A stretch of DNA of 64,000 nucleotides from Euryarchaeota archaeon UBA462 (GTDB lineage: Archaea > Thermoplasmatota > Poseidoniia > Poseidoniales > Thalassarchaeaceae), in assembly GCA_002506755.1 (NCBI GenBank), contig DAYD01000013.1, forward strand, positions 21,419 to 85,418, in the 5' to 3' direction. This document shows positions 14,962-24,707 of this stretch, in pieces. The position numbers were made by a program, and so were the translations under genes. The notes below the pieces were generated by a model. It was not told the origin of the DNA, searched no databases, and saw nothing but the letters and a program-made list of their open reading frames with translations. How positions within the stretch are numbered: the first letter of the stretch is position 1; each line of letters begins with the position of its first letter.

Positions 14962-15873
14962 TCAGTAGACCATTAATCCAAGACTGCCCAGTAAAAACCA
15001 CCCCGTCAACATGGATCCCCTGAACAAGTCCCTCTGAAAGCTCTTCATATCCTGAACCGATGATTGTGCATTAGAAGCTCTTATTGTTACGATGTAAAGA
15101 TTTACCAAAGCCATGAAAAATACTGTCGGAAACCATAGCACTGGATCCCCTACTCCGCTCATCAAAAAGCTAGCTAACCAACCTAATGTCAGAAAAACAC
15201 TCAATTTCATTGTAGCCGACTCACCATGAGTTGATGGGAAGGAGTGAATCCCTTGATCCCTATCCACCTCTACATCCATAAGGGCATAGTTCAAGTCAAA
15301 CGCAGTAATCCACAACGCGACTCCCAAAGAGACAAAGAAGAGCTCTGGGAACCAAAAGAACTCCCTTCCCCCATCTACGGCCCCGGTTATCGCTGCCCAT
15401 CCGTGGGTGTCGGCAGCTACTGCGACCCATGCACCCGCCGGAGCTAGGGCCAAACAGAGACCTATCCAGAAGTGACAAATCCACGAGAATCTCTTTGTGT
15501 AGGGATATATTGCGAAGGCTAGAACAGGTAACCAAGACATCTTTAGTGCTACATGGTTTAAACTCCATGCTGCGAGAAGTAGCATTGCAAGGAATATTGA
15601 TGCTAATATCCAAGCAGATTGAGTAGACATAGTCCCTGCTGGCAAATGCCTCGTAGCCGTTCGCGGATTATCTGCGTCTATTTCCCTATCAACGATTCTA
15701 TTCAGAGCCATTGCTAGACCCCTCGCCCCTACTGCAGCTATGACAATCCAGAATATGTCGAGATTCTCTGACCCGAATTCATTGTCTGCAAGGACAAAGC
15801 CAATTAGAACGAAAGGGAGTGAGAAAAGGGTATGTTCAACCTTCACGAACTCTAAGACCTCGCTTATTCCCAT
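14962..15873 (-). CDS. ubiA: UbiA-family prenyltransferase
   Basis: Integral membrane prenyltransferase, 303 aa. The first Asp-rich motif is NRIVDREIDADNPRTATRHL (near residue 70) and the second is DVEVDRDQGIHSFPS (near 200). About eight hydrophobic segments. NPRT and R-x-L-P-A-G wording is typical of 4-hydroxybenzoate/MqnP-like enzymes rather than of archaeol (DGGGP) synthases. ATG 15873 overlaps or abuts the ubiD stop (15875-15877), so the pair is coupled; a start at 15900 would lie inside ubiD. Most likely it prenylates the quinone head group for the respiratory chain. Confidence 0.9.
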   Translation of the reverse strand: MGISEVLEFVKVEHTLFSLPFVLIGFVLADNEFGSENLDIFWIVIAAVGARGLAMALNRIVDREIDADNPRTATRHLPAGTMSTQSAWILASIFLAMLLLAAWSLNHVALKMSWLPVLAFAIYPYTKRFSWICHFWIGLCLALAPAGAWVAVAADTHGWAAITGAVDGGREFFWFPELFFVSLGVALWITAFDLNYALMDVEVDRDQGIHSFPSTHGESATMKLSVFLTLGWLASFLMSGVGDPVLWFPTVFFMALVNLYIVTIRASNAQSSVQDMKSFQRDLFRGSMLTGWFLLGSLGLMVY

Positions 15874-15874
15874 G

Positions 15875-17740
15875 TCACAACCTCTGAGATAGCCATTCAT
15901 CCACCGTTCTTACCAAGTCAGGGTCGTGAAGTGTAACCGCTGGCCACCTACGCACAGGGATTGGGCCTTCTTTGGAGGGAATGGGAGCTGTGGCGTCCCA
16001 GGCCACCCTAGCTTCACTCTCGTCAAAATGCAGATCTCTACTAACATCGAACCTAGAAAATAGCTGCCACAGAAGCCTCCTCTTCCAGTTTTCATCCTGC
16101 AAGTCTGCATCGATATCTGTAATGAATAGCCACCTCAAACCCTTGGAAGCCTCCAATTTCCAGACTGAATCAATGATCGTTGAGATTCTCTGTCTCTGAA
16201 TATTCGCCAACTCTTCGTTTTCTTCCTCCATACTCTCCTCTGGCACCGGCCCTCCCTGCACTTCAGTGGTTATTACCATCATAGAAGGCCTCAGCATCCT
16301 TGCTTGCGCTACACCATCCAAAGCAGAAACAGTAATTGCCAGAGAATCACCTACATGTTCCTTGACCACAGGCCCTATTGGATCATTCTGCATAGCCGTT
16401 GTAGCATCGATGATTAGCTTATCATGTATATTTTCCCAAGGCGATGTGTGTGCTAATGAATCAGCCACCATACCTTTCAGCGTAACTAAGTCATGGGGGA
16501 CACTGACCTTTTCCTCCAATGCATCAAGAAGAGCATCCAAGTCCTTGACTTGATGATTCTCATCCACGACAACCACTACCTTGAGGAACATCATTTGCCC
16601 TGCTCCAAGTAGCCCTAAAGCAGTCTTCCTAGCCTGCCTAGGGAATCTCTGTTTCGATGAAACGATAGCTAGATTATGAAATCCGGTCTCAAGAGGTAGG
16701 AATGTGTCCACTACATCTCTGTGCTGGAACTTCAGAACAGGTAGCAGCGCATCACCGATCGCTTCACCGAGGTATCCATCCTCCATAGGAGGTACCCCTA
16801 CTATCGTCATTGGTACCGTCGGGTCCTTTTTGTGAGTGATTGCGGTTACATGCATAACTGGATATTCATCCTGAAGAGAGTAATGCCCGAAATGATCCCC
16901 AAATGGCCCCTCTAATCGATTATCCCCTGGAACCATGAAACCCTCGATAACGAGGTCCGAGTCTGCCGGAACCCAGAGGTCATTAGTCAGACACTTTGTA
17001 ATTCTGAGCCTCCTTCCGCTCAGAAGCCCTGCAAACTCATATTCTGACAGATTGTCGGGAAGTGGAGAGATCGCACTGAAAATTATCTGCGGAGGTCCTC
17101 CCAAACATATCGCAACAGGCATCCTTCCATCCGTGGACTCTGCGTGATCGGCCCCGTGCTTGTGCTTCTGCCAGTGTAGCCCTACCTCTTTGGGACCAAA
17201 CACTTGGCTTCTGTACATGCCCATATTATGGGTTCCTGTCTCAGGATCAGCTGTAATCACCAATGGCAAGGTCATGAATGGTCCTCCATCCATCGGCCAT
17301 GTGGTTGGAATTGGGAGTCTTGTCATATCAGGGTCTGTAATCCTGACCTGCTGACACCTCCCTCTCCGAATTCTCATCGGAGCCATAGAGACTGCTTGCC
17401 TAAGTAGACCGAGACCAGTCCAAGGCCTCCTCATTATACCGCCAACATCAGGCTTCATCAAGTCAGTCATCATATTACCGATTTCTGAAGGTTCATTCAC
17501 TCCAAGTGCCAAATTTGTTCTCTCTCTGGTTCCAAACAGGTTCATCGCTAGAGGGAACTTGCTGATGGTTCCATCAGCAAGTCTTGGTTGGTCAAAGATT
17601 ACTGCGGGACCCCCAGTTTTCACAAGACGATCGGCAATACATCCTGCTTCGAACTCAAGATCGACCGGGTGACTGACTCTGAGCAATTCCCCCCTAGACT
17701 CTAGCTCTCGGACAAACTCTTCGAGACTTCTCCATCCCAT
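15875..17740 (-). CDS. ubiD: UbiD-family prenylated-FMN decarboxylase
   Basis: Aromatic acid decarboxylase using prenyl-FMN, 621 aa, longer than the usual ~490 by a C-terminal extension. The N-terminus (MGWRSLEEFVRELESRGELLRV) and GGPAVIF, PLVITADPETGTHNMGMYR, QVFGPKEVGLHWQKHK, EGPFGDHFGHYS and DTFLPLETGFHNLAIVS are hallmark UbiD segments. In the quinone pathway it removes the carboxylate from the prenylated ring made by UbiA, immediately downstream. A UbiX flavin prenyltransferase is not in the window. Divergent from the geranylgeranyl reductase over 93 bases. Confidence 0.92.
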   Translation of the reverse strand: MGWRSLEEFVRELESRGELLRVSHPVDLEFEAGCIADRLVKTGGPAVIFDQPRLADGTISKFPLAMNLFGTRERTNLALGVNEPSEIGNMMTDLMKPDVGGIMRRPWTGLGLLRQAVSMAPMRIRRGRCQQVRITDPDMTRLPIPTTWPMDGGPFMTLPLVITADPETGTHNMGMYRSQVFGPKEVGLHWQKHKHGADHAESTDGRMPVAICLGGPPQIIFSAISPLPDNLSEYEFAGLLSGRRLRITKCLTNDLWVPADSDLVIEGFMVPGDNRLEGPFGDHFGHYSLQDEYPVMHVTAITHKKDPTVPMTIVGVPPMEDGYLGEAIGDALLPVLKFQHRDVVDTFLPLETGFHNLAIVSSKQRFPRQARKTALGLLGAGQMMFLKVVVVVDENHQVKDLDALLDALEEKVSVPHDLVTLKGMVADSLAHTSPWENIHDKLIIDATTAMQNDPIGPVVKEHVGDSLAITVSALDGVAQARMLRPSMMVITTEVQGGPVPEESMEEENEELANIQRQRISTIIDSVWKLEASKGLRWLFITDIDADLQDENWKRRLLWQLFSRFDVSRDLHFDESEARVAWDATAPIPSKEGPIPVRRWPAVTLHDPDLVRTVDEWLSQRL

Positions 17741-17833
17741 GACGGTTCCCCCGCCCTTCCATCATGATAATGTTCGCTTTCTGAGAGGTAAACAAACCGA
17801 GGGTTTCTTTGATGGTGACCCTACCGATAATGC

Positions 17834-19078
17834 ATGGGTGAAGCGGTCACATCATGTGACGTCCTTGTGATAGGCGCAGGACCCGGAGGAGGTAATGCGG
17901 CCCTCCAGAGCGCACGCTTGGGACTCAAGACGTTGCTAATCGAGGATCATGCGGAGATAGGTACCCCAGTTCACTGCGGGGAGTGCATTTCAGAGATTGC
18001 GTGTCAGAACCTTGACCTCAACCTCCCAGAGGAAGTGATTAGCAAAAGGGTCCAAGGAATCAGGGTAATATTCCCTGATCGAACTGAGAAGTGCCTCACT
18101 GAGGAGGGATATGTTTTGGAGAAGCACCTCTTTGAGAGATGGATCGCAGATGAAGCTGTAGCAGCAGGAGCTAAGATGCACTTAGGTCACAAGCTTCAGT
18201 CTATGGAGAGGATGGAAGACGGCAATTTCGAAGGTTGGAGGTGCAATGGCAAGGGAGATGAGTTCCCAATCGAGGCGAAGGTCGTTATCGACGCTTCGGG
18301 CGTTGCAGCCGTATGCTCAAAGCTCGTAAAAACGAGTGAAGGAAAACCACTCAATGAGAAGGGCAAGGTGGTTGCAGGGATGCAGTACGAACTCACTGGC
18401 GTACCAACAGATGGGTACCTAGATTTCTATATCTGGCCCAGCTACGCCGAGAAGGGATACCTATGGATGATTCCAAAATGCGATGGAAGGGCAAACGTCG
18501 GCCTGGTGACCGAGGATAGGCCCAGGGCAAAGAAGGCACTCGACGAATTCATCGATGATACCCATTTCAAGGACTCAGAGCAAGTCCTACCACCTTGGAA
18601 AGAAAAGGGGAGTCCAGCATTCGGCGGTACTATACCCATATCCGGACCTTTCGAGAATACACACCATGATGGATTACTACTGGTAGGAGATGCCGCAGGG
18701 TTTACCTCGCCGCTTTTTGAAGGGGGGTCGCACCTAGCTCTGAAGTCTGCTGTTTATGCGGCCGAGACAGCCGCGAAAGCAATTTCCGAGGGCAATACCA
18801 GCTCCGAGAGAATGTCAGAATACACTAGGAAGTGGAAGAGAGAGTTCCCTCCCTATGATAAAATTCTCAGAGGGAAAAACGCACTATTTAATCTGACAGA
18901 CGAAGAGATGTCGGTCATGGCGACCTGTTTCCCAGATGAGATGTCCGGTATGGGAGTCTCAGGAAAGGCAATGGTCGGAATGAGGCTCCTTCTTAGAAGG
19001 CCGGGACTTTACTCAAAGAAGATAGTTCCAGCTATGCTCGCATTCGGATATAGCAGGGCAAAATACTACGGATGGTGA
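17834..19078 (+). CDS. Geranylgeranyl reductase family flavoprotein
   Basis: FAD-dependent reductase of 414 aa that saturates isoprenoid chains of archaeal lipids or quinones. N-terminal FAD-binding VLVIGAGPGGGNAALQSA (residues about 10-27), followed by PVHCGECIS, which contains the cysteine motif of GGR enzymes; LLVGDAAGFTSPLFEGG near residue 280 is the second FAD contact and GGR hallmark. No membrane helix is obvious. Its stop TGA is followed at once by ccmF, so the two are cotranscribed. Its position across from ubiD-ubiA makes quinone side-chain reduction as plausible as lipid reduction. Confidence 0.9.
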   Translation: MGEAVTSCDVLVIGAGPGGGNAALQSARLGLKTLLIEDHAEIGTPVHCGECISEIACQNLDLNLPEEVISKRVQGIRVIFPDRTEKCLTEEGYVLEKHLFERWIADEAVAAGAKMHLGHKLQSMERMEDGNFEGWRCNGKGDEFPIEAKVVIDASGVAAVCSKLVKTSEGKPLNEKGKVVAGMQYELTGVPTDGYLDFYIWPSYAEKGYLWMIPKCDGRANVGLVTEDRPRAKKALDEFIDDTHFKDSEQVLPPWKEKGSPAFGGTIPISGPFENTHHDGLLLVGDAAGFTSPLFEGGSHLALKSAVYAAETAAKAISEGNTSSERMSEYTRKWKREFPPYDKILRGKNALFNLTDEEMSVMATCFPDEMSGMGVSGKAMVGMRLLLRRPGLYSKKIVPAMLAFGYSRAKYYGW

Positions 19079-21442
19079 ATGATGCTCACCCTTCTAGGAT
19101 ACTCGATACTGATTATTGCACTGCTTGTAAGTACGATACAGGCAACCCGCCCAGATATCCTTGAAAGCAACAGAGCCAGAATCTTTACGATGTTTTGTCA
19201 GTCTTCCCCGTTCCTCTTTCTCTCTGCCTGTTTTCTGACTGAGTCTACTAGCCTGAGACTTGTCTCGGATTACGTAGGACAGGGGTTGCCTCCCCTCTAC
19301 AGGATTTCTGCCGTTTGGGGCAGCAGAGCTGGCCCTCTTCTTATGTGGGCCTCGTTCATGGGCCTCATAAGCTGGACAATGTCTAGGGAAAACAAGCCCG
19401 ATCTGTTATCGATACGGGTAATGCATGGATGGACTGCGATGATCCTCCTTGTATCCTCAGTCTTACGTCCTTTCTCACCAAGTTTGGTTGGGTCCAGTGG
19501 AGAGATTAGTCCTCTCCTACAGACCAACCTGATGGTCATTCACCCTCCAGTAGTTTTTGCCTATTACTCACTTTGCCTCGCAACTGCGAGTGTCGCGGTG
19601 TCCGGCGTATTGAGTAGAAGGCCTTCCGAGGAAATTCACAAGTCCATGTTGGTCTGGGCAAGGTACTCTTTGCTTGCAGGCACAATAGGTATAGGTTTGG
19701 GTGGGTTATGGGCATATACTGTTCTGGATTGGGGTGGTTATTGGGCATGGGACCCGGTCGAGACCGGTTCTCTCCTGCCTTGGCTTGCCCTTCTCGCCAT
19801 TGTTCATGCTAGGTCAAGAAATCTTTCGGAAAGACCATTCTCATCTTCACCTGCAATGGGTCTGGTTGTAGGAGCGCTCGTTATGCACGCCACCCTGGTC
19901 ACTAGGGCAAATGGCGTATGGGCCTCAGTGCACGCTTTCGTGGGTGACGGGGAGAATTCAATGCCCAGAGACCCTTACCTCAGGGTAGTGGAGATAATCG
20001 ACTTATCCCCCGTGGGCTTTGAGGTCCTCTTCTACTTGGCCTCAGTAGTCTTACTCTCCTGCCTTGGTGTGACTCACCTTACCAGGGAACAAAGCAGGGT
20101 AATCGAATCAATGGGCTCCACTTCGCTGATGCAATCGAACAGACCACTCGCTCTGGGAATGCTCGCATACTTCACCGCCGTGGGAATCTGGATAGGATCT
20201 TCTGCGGTTCTGTTCGCTGGCCTTGCCTCTTTGTTCCTTCTCTTGAACGGGGACAGTGAGAGACCTCCCACCCACTGGGTGGCTGCGGGAGTCCTGCTGA
20301 TGCTTTTCTCTAGCTGGGCATGGATCTCCGAGTGGTACCAGTCACTAGCGGGAATCGCTCCATTCATGCTTGTATGGCTAATTCCCGATGAGAGTCAGGA
20401 CGACTTCCAGTGGTTTACACTAGTCTTCAGCGATTCATCATACAGGACCAAAGCCGTACGTTCCTTTCCTTGGCACCTCTCAGTCTCCTTCCTTCTTCTT
20501 ACCTGGATCCTACTCACCGTAGAGATAGACGGTACCAACATTGCGGCTCATGAGTACTACGGCGCTCCGTTGATATCGCTGGTCGCCATAGGGCTTGCTT
20601 TCTTCGCTCTTGGAAAGGGGGTAAGCGCAAGGGCAGGGACAATCGGTATGATCACTGCGACCGTTCTTTCCATCGCCATGGCTTACTTCTCGAGCCATAT
20701 CGATCTTCCCGGGAATCAGGATCTATCGATTACTGACTCGGTCTCTAGAGGGGCACTTTCGATGTTCATGCTGACATGGTTGGCATTGGCCATACCACCC
20801 AGCATTCTCCAGCTTTGGAGGAGCGCGAGCTCAACCGCCCCTGTTCTGGTCAAGAAGGGATTCCGGTCAAAACCGGCGAGAATCAGGATTCTGGGATCGC
20901 ACCTATCCCATGCAGGGATACTAATCCTTCTCGTCGGTCATGTGCTGACCACCACTTTAGTCGACAGGACTGACTCATCCAACCTCGTCACGCTGTACAG
21001 AGACGAACCAGTGAGGCACCGGGGAATGGACCTTGTATTCACAGGGGTTGATCTCGTAGAAGCCGATGACGATGATTACGGGTACAGCATAGGTGATGGG
21101 TACGTGGGAATCGTGATTCAGGCTTGGGATGATGGAGAGCTTCTGGGCCAGCTCACACCTGGGATGCTCCGTTTCGACTCTCCCTCCGGATCGGTCTCCG
21201 CCAGGTCCGAGGTCGATAGGATGCCTCATCTAACTGGCGACACAATCGTCATTCTGGACCTCCTGCAGTCAAACGAACTGCTTTCCTCAATGATAATGGG
21301 GCAGACAGACGAGGTCGAGCAGGTCAGAGTCACCGTTCACCACTTGCCTGGTAGCCACCTCGTCTGGGTCGGCTGGCTCATGATATTGTTGGGAAATGCA
21401 TCCGCTTCCTTTGCAGGGCACCTCCAGAAGAATAAAGCCTGA
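19079..21442 (+). CDS. ccmF: CcmF-like cytochrome c assembly protein
   Basis: Polytopic heme-handling protein, 787 aa, with about 14 hydrophobic segments. The tryptophan-rich heme motif WGGYWAWDPVE is at residues 218-228, just after WAYTVLD. Flanking His candidates are in VIHPPVVFAYYS (His155) and VMHATLVTRANGVWASVHAF (near 270-290), matching CcmF order. The C-terminal soluble part (about 650-760) is the CcmF periplasmic domain. It is longer than usual (~650). Overlap GGTGA-ATG places the start right at the preceding stop (ATG 19079 or 19082). Other Ccm genes are not in the window. Confidence 0.88.
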   Translation: MMLTLLGYSILIIALLVSTIQATRPDILESNRARIFTMFCQSSPFLFLSACFLTESTSLRLVSDYVGQGLPPLYRISAVWGSRAGPLLMWASFMGLISWTMSRENKPDLLSIRVMHGWTAMILLVSSVLRPFSPSLVGSSGEISPLLQTNLMVIHPPVVFAYYSLCLATASVAVSGVLSRRPSEEIHKSMLVWARYSLLAGTIGIGLGGLWAYTVLDWGGYWAWDPVETGSLLPWLALLAIVHARSRNLSERPFSSSPAMGLVVGALVMHATLVTRANGVWASVHAFVGDGENSMPRDPYLRVVEIIDLSPVGFEVLFYLASVVLLSCLGVTHLTREQSRVIESMGSTSLMQSNRPLALGMLAYFTAVGIWIGSSAVLFAGLASLFLLLNGDSERPPTHWVAAGVLLMLFSSWAWISEWYQSLAGIAPFMLVWLIPDESQDDFQWFTLVFSDSSYRTKAVRSFPWHLSVSFLLLTWILLTVEIDGTNIAAHEYYGAPLISLVAIGLAFFALGKGVSARAGTIGMITATVLSIAMAYFSSHIDLPGNQDLSITDSVSRGALSMFMLTWLALAIPPSILQLWRSASSTAPVLVKKGFRSKPARIRILGSHLSHAGILILLVGHVLTTTLVDRTDSSNLVTLYRDEPVRHRGMDLVFTGVDLVEADDDDYGYSIGDGYVGIVIQAWDDGELLGQLTPGMLRFDSPSGSVSARSEVDRMPHLTGDTIVILDLLQSNELLSSMIMGQTDEVEQVRVTVHHLPGSHLVWVGWLMILLGNASASFAGHLQKNKA

Positions 21443-21455
21443 AATAGCGCTATTT
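21442..21455. repeat. 14-bp palindrome AAATAGCGCTATTT after ccmF
   Basis: Perfect palindrome overlapping the last base of the ccmF stop codon and followed by TTC. It could fold as a short hairpin around GCGC and end ggr-ccmF transcription, or be an operator for the next gene. Confidence 0.35.
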
Positions 21456-21569
21456 TCATATCCAGAATCGACCGAACAAAAATATTTCAGTTGATGAAGG
21501 ACATGAATATGGCAAACCGTTTGAATGAAAAGGGGGAAGCGAGTGGCTTGGATCCCACAGGGTGTTTTA

Positions 21570-22265
21570 ATGGATGAAGGAAACATCGTTCACGTCGATT
21601 ATGACCTATACAACGCTAGCACTGACAAACTTATCGAGACCACAAGGGAGGATACGGCCAAGGAACATGATCTGGAAGATGAAAACAGGACCTACTCCCC
21701 GATGATTACGATCGTCGGTGACGGGAGGCTAATCCCGGGATTCGAGGCCCACTTAGCCGAAGCCGAGACGGAAAAGGAGTATAACTTCGAGATAGAACCT
21801 GAGCAGGCCTATGGTGAAAGAGACCAGAACAAGATCGAGACTATCTCACAAAACGTGCTTCTCCGTAGTGTACGGGATCCCAACACTCTGGGAATCGGGT
21901 CACCTGTGGAGATAGCTGGCAGGAACGGAATACTACAGTTCATGAGCGCTGGAAGGGCGAGAATAGACTACAATCATCCCTTGGCAGGAGTGACTCTGAG
22001 ATACAACTACAAGATTGTCAAGGTAGTAGAAGAAAGAGAGGAAAAGGTCCAGACCCTGATGAAGATGAATACCGGGAGGGAAGACTTCGAGATCGAGTTT
22101 GATGGCGATGATCTCACGATGACTCTACCTGAGGAAATGGCCTATGACCAAAACTGGTCATTCACTAAGTTCTCCCTCGTAACTACACTCAGGGAACATG
22201 TAGGTGTAGGAAAAGTGATTTTTCGAGAGGTCCACGAACCAAGGCAAATAGAAGAGGAAGAATGA
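21570..22265 (+). CDS. FKBP-type peptidyl-prolyl isomerase, long archaeal form
   Basis: SlyD/FKBP-like prolyl isomerase with an extra C-terminal domain, 231 aa. The FKBP core is GNIVHVDYDLYNA... at the N-terminus, then GDGRLIPGFEAHLAEAETEKEY near residue 50-70, EPEQAYGERDQNKIE (IF loop), and HPLAGVTLRYNYKIVKV, all typical of long archaeal FKBPs. Residues about 155-231 form a second acidic domain also seen in long archaeal FKBPs. No signal peptide: it acts in the cytosol. ATG 21570 places MDEGNIVHV at the family start; an ORF start at 21525 adds 15 basic residues and is less likely. It starts a new unit after the ccmF palindrome. Confidence 0.85.
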   Translation: MDEGNIVHVDYDLYNASTDKLIETTREDTAKEHDLEDENRTYSPMITIVGDGRLIPGFEAHLAEAETEKEYNFEIEPEQAYGERDQNKIETISQNVLLRSVRDPNTLGIGSPVEIAGRNGILQFMSAGRARIDYNHPLAGVTLRYNYKIVKVVEEREEKVQTLMKMNTGREDFEIEFDGDDLTMTLPEEMAYDQNWSFTKFSLVTTLREHVGVGKVIFREVHEPRQIEEEE

Positions 22266-22267
22266 AT

Positions 22268-23842
22268 CTACATTAGCCTAGGTATAACAACCGGGACAAG
22301 AAGAATTAGCAGAATGAATATGCTGCTCATCGAACTAACCCTATTGGCGATTAACTCCACCTCCATTGGGTGCCATTTCGACCTCAACCTCGCCAAGATT
22401 GAGTGCGTAGCATCTCTAAACATGTGACCACCATCAAAGGGTATCATAGGAATCAAATTCGCGAACCCTAGTAGAAAGTTTATCCATACAAGCCAGAATA
22501 AAAAATCAAACAAATCAAGCATTATGTCGGTGCCTAGAATCGATGCAATTCCAGTGTCTCCAGCCACCAGCATTGCTCTCTCGTGCTCCAGCATTGTATG
22601 GCCACCGAGCTCTACCGGTGTAAAGATCATGATTATTGGCTCAAGCAATGCAACAATTATCGTACTAGCTACCGACAACTCACCTCCAACGTATACTCCA
22701 TCTATTATTCTCGAGTATTTGTCCACTCCACCGGTTGATGATTTCAAGTCGGAAACCCCTAGGAATGCATCTCCCTCTTGGATATCCATAATTTCGAGTA
22801 TTTCCACCCAATTTTCAATACACTCCTGATCACCATCACACTGATCTATAATATATTCATAATGATCTCCAAGAGTCACAAATACCGTTCTTTCTACCCT
22901 TACCTCAGCAGCATTGGAAACATTTGGGCTGGATAATATTGTGAATGACGCAACCTCTCCAGATCCGAGAGTGCTCATTTCATTTGAGAAATCATCATAG
23001 TCCAATATTCTGTTTCCATTGATGTGTGTTATCGTTTCATAGGGGAGAATACCAGCTTGTTCCGCCCCTTGGTCCCTAATGATACCCCTTGCGTGGACCC
23101 CCTCGTTCTCTGCAACCATTCCACTGGCAACAGAGGATAGCATAATCAATACAATATAAGTAGCTAAGAGGTTTATCGAAGGTCCTGCTGAGAAAAGCCT
23201 CATTCTCTCCCTCCGAGGAATTCTCTCCATCTCCGACTCTTCTGGTTCGGCGAAGGCACCCAATGGAAGTGGGCCTAGGAGTAGCAGTCCAAAACTTCTC
23301 AGTCGCATCCCATGGGCCCTTGCTTGGATTCCATGGCTATACTCATGTATCAGAATCGCGATAATTAAAGCAAGGGCAGGCCACTTGAAAGGTACAAAGC
23401 TAGTTACCCCGGGAATTAGAAGTAAATCACTGGCAGGAAGGACCTCATCAGGAGGATTAATGGCAGTAGCTATTGCAGAGAGGAATAGAACTAGGATTAC
23501 ACCGAACATTACCATGAAGCAAAGCCAAATCGAGAGCTCCCCGTAAAATCTCCAGAACCTTTTGGTTTTAGATATCACCTCAAGCATGCCTTTCCCTCTT
23601 TTTGTTCTGACCATCAGAATGCCTCCAAGCACTCTGGTTGCATCCCATCTATCGAGAATGCCTTTTTCCTCAGCGATTTGCAGGGCTACGAACCACAAGG
23701 CAATCAATACGACACCAATTAAAGGAACTCCCAACAACCAGATCAGATAGAGAATAAGTAAGGGAAACAAGAAACTTCGTCTTTGGGGAACATCGACTTC
23801 CCTCTGAAAGTCGGCGCCCTCCTCTTTTTCCATGATACCCAC
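22268..23842 (-). CDS. Site-2 protease family (M50) membrane metalloprotease with PDZ domain
   Basis: Intramembrane zinc protease, 524 aa. The HEYSHG motif sits in a hydrophobic helix (ALIIAILIHEYSHGIQA near residue 165) and the third ligand is in the C-terminal NLIPMIPFDGGHMF (D of DGG). A PDZ-like domain follows (GIIRDQGAEQAGILPYETITHINGNRI near 250-275) between membrane segments. About six or seven transmembrane helices. S2P enzymes release membrane-bound factors or clear signal-peptide remnants; the substrate is unknown. It converges on the FKBP gene with 2 bases between. Confidence 0.92.
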   Translation of the reverse strand: MGIMEKEEGADFQREVDVPQRRSFLFPLLILYLIWLLGVPLIGVVLIALWFVALQIAEEKGILDRWDATRVLGGILMVRTKRGKGMLEVISKTKRFWRFYGELSIWLCFMVMFGVILVLFLSAIATAINPPDEVLPASDLLLIPGVTSFVPFKWPALALIIAILIHEYSHGIQARAHGMRLRSFGLLLLGPLPLGAFAEPEESEMERIPRRERMRLFSAGPSINLLATYIVLIMLSSVASGMVAENEGVHARGIIRDQGAEQAGILPYETITHINGNRILDYDDFSNEMSTLGSGEVASFTILSSPNVSNAAEVRVERTVFVTLGDHYEYIIDQCDGDQECIENWVEILEIMDIQEGDAFLGVSDLKSSTGGVDKYSRIIDGVYVGGELSVASTIIVALLEPIIMIFTPVELGGHTMLEHERAMLVAGDTGIASILGTDIMLDLFDFLFWLVWINFLLGFANLIPMIPFDGGHMFRDATHSILARLRSKWHPMEVELIANRVSSMSSIFILLILLVPVVIPRLM

Positions 23843-23918
23843 AACAAACTATTGCACTTCAACCTGCGTCTTCATAGTCGCAACTGACAATACCGATTGC
23901 CTCTTCGCAGAGTTAACT

Positions 23919-24095
23919 ATGCAGTCTAGAGACGAAGATAAGAGCGATAATCGCATCCTGGATCTGATGACTAGGGAGAAAGAGAGCATTAACAGAATTC
24001 TCAGTCAGGCCGAATTGAAAACTGTGATAGCAAGGCTCAATGAAATTAAGACAAAAATTGAATCTATAGAGTCGAAGCTCTCCGGGCCCGAATAG
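23919..24095 (+). CDS. Small coiled-coil protein, 58 aa
   Basis: ATG 23919 opens a 58-residue, charged, helical protein (ILDLMTREKESINRILSQ, then ARLNEIKTKIESIESKLS) with clear heptad-like spacing. A longer ORF begins at 23832 but its extra 29 residues are unlike the rest and overlap the S2P start. I recognise no family. It lies between the divergent S2P gene and the convergent hjc gene. Confidence 0.5.
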   Translation: MQSRDEDKSDNRILDLMTREKESINRILSQAELKTVIARLNEIKTKIESIESKLSGPE

Positions 24096-24130
24096 TTAGA
24101 CACCGACTTACTGGTGGACCCAGATGGCTC

Positions 24131-24664
24131 TTATGCAATCCCCCTTGCTCCTTCTGACTTGCAAACGAGATGTAAGAATCTATGGACCGGCATACCGGAA
24201 TTCCAGTCAAGGTGAGGTTTACCCCTGCTGGTAAGTGCCAGGGAGGGTATACTTCTAGAAAGGTGCCTAAGTTTTCCTTTCAATCCATCTACTTCGACTT
24301 TCATTATCCTCCAACTATCCCCTCTCACACCTTTCAATCTAAAGGCATAAAGTGGAAGCAGGCCACATTCTTCCCCTGTAGATTTTAGGGCACTGTACTG
24401 GTCCATGGTTCTACCAGAGAGGTAGATTTTGTCCTTCTTTGATGATTTCACCTCTATTGGGAAGCACATGTCGCCCCTGAGGGCAAGCAAATCCCCAGTG
24501 CCCTCTGTCCCACTTCCAGGGGCTCTTACAACAAGGAAAGGCCTCTGGACAACCTTCATTGCTCTAGCTCTTTCAATCTCACTGCAGGATCTAGTAACCG
24601 CTCTTACTCCTTTCAGATCCCCCGCGAGGACCAATCTCAACTCTCGTTCGTAATTGGTACCCAT
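24131..24664 (-). CDS. hjc: Holliday junction resolvase Hjc-like nuclease
   Basis: Archaeal four-way-junction nuclease, 177 aa against 120-140 usually. The nuclease core is visible: NYERELRLVLAGDL (Glu7), VVRAPGSGTEGTGDLLALRG with the catalytic Asp (near 60), and CFPIEVKSSKKDKIYLSG with Glu-x-Lys (near 72). RAPGSG is the hallmark turn. An extra stretch (SEIERARAMKVVQRP) separates the first helix from the core and the C-terminus is about 40 residues longer. Works with RadA (51463) and Hel308 in recombination. It follows the macro-domain gene by 43 bases, same strand. Confidence 0.85.
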   Translation of the reverse strand: MGTNYERELRLVLAGDLKGVRAVTRSCSEIERARAMKVVQRPFLVVRAPGSGTEGTGDLLALRGDMCFPIEVKSSKKDKIYLSGRTMDQYSALKSTGEECGLLPLYAFRLKGVRGDSWRIMKVEVDGLKGKLRHLSRSIPSLALTSRGKPHLDWNSGMPVHRFLHLVCKSEGARGIA

Positions 24665-24707
24665 ATTACTACCCGGTTCTCAAGGTTATTGAGAACACCG
24701 GTCCGGG

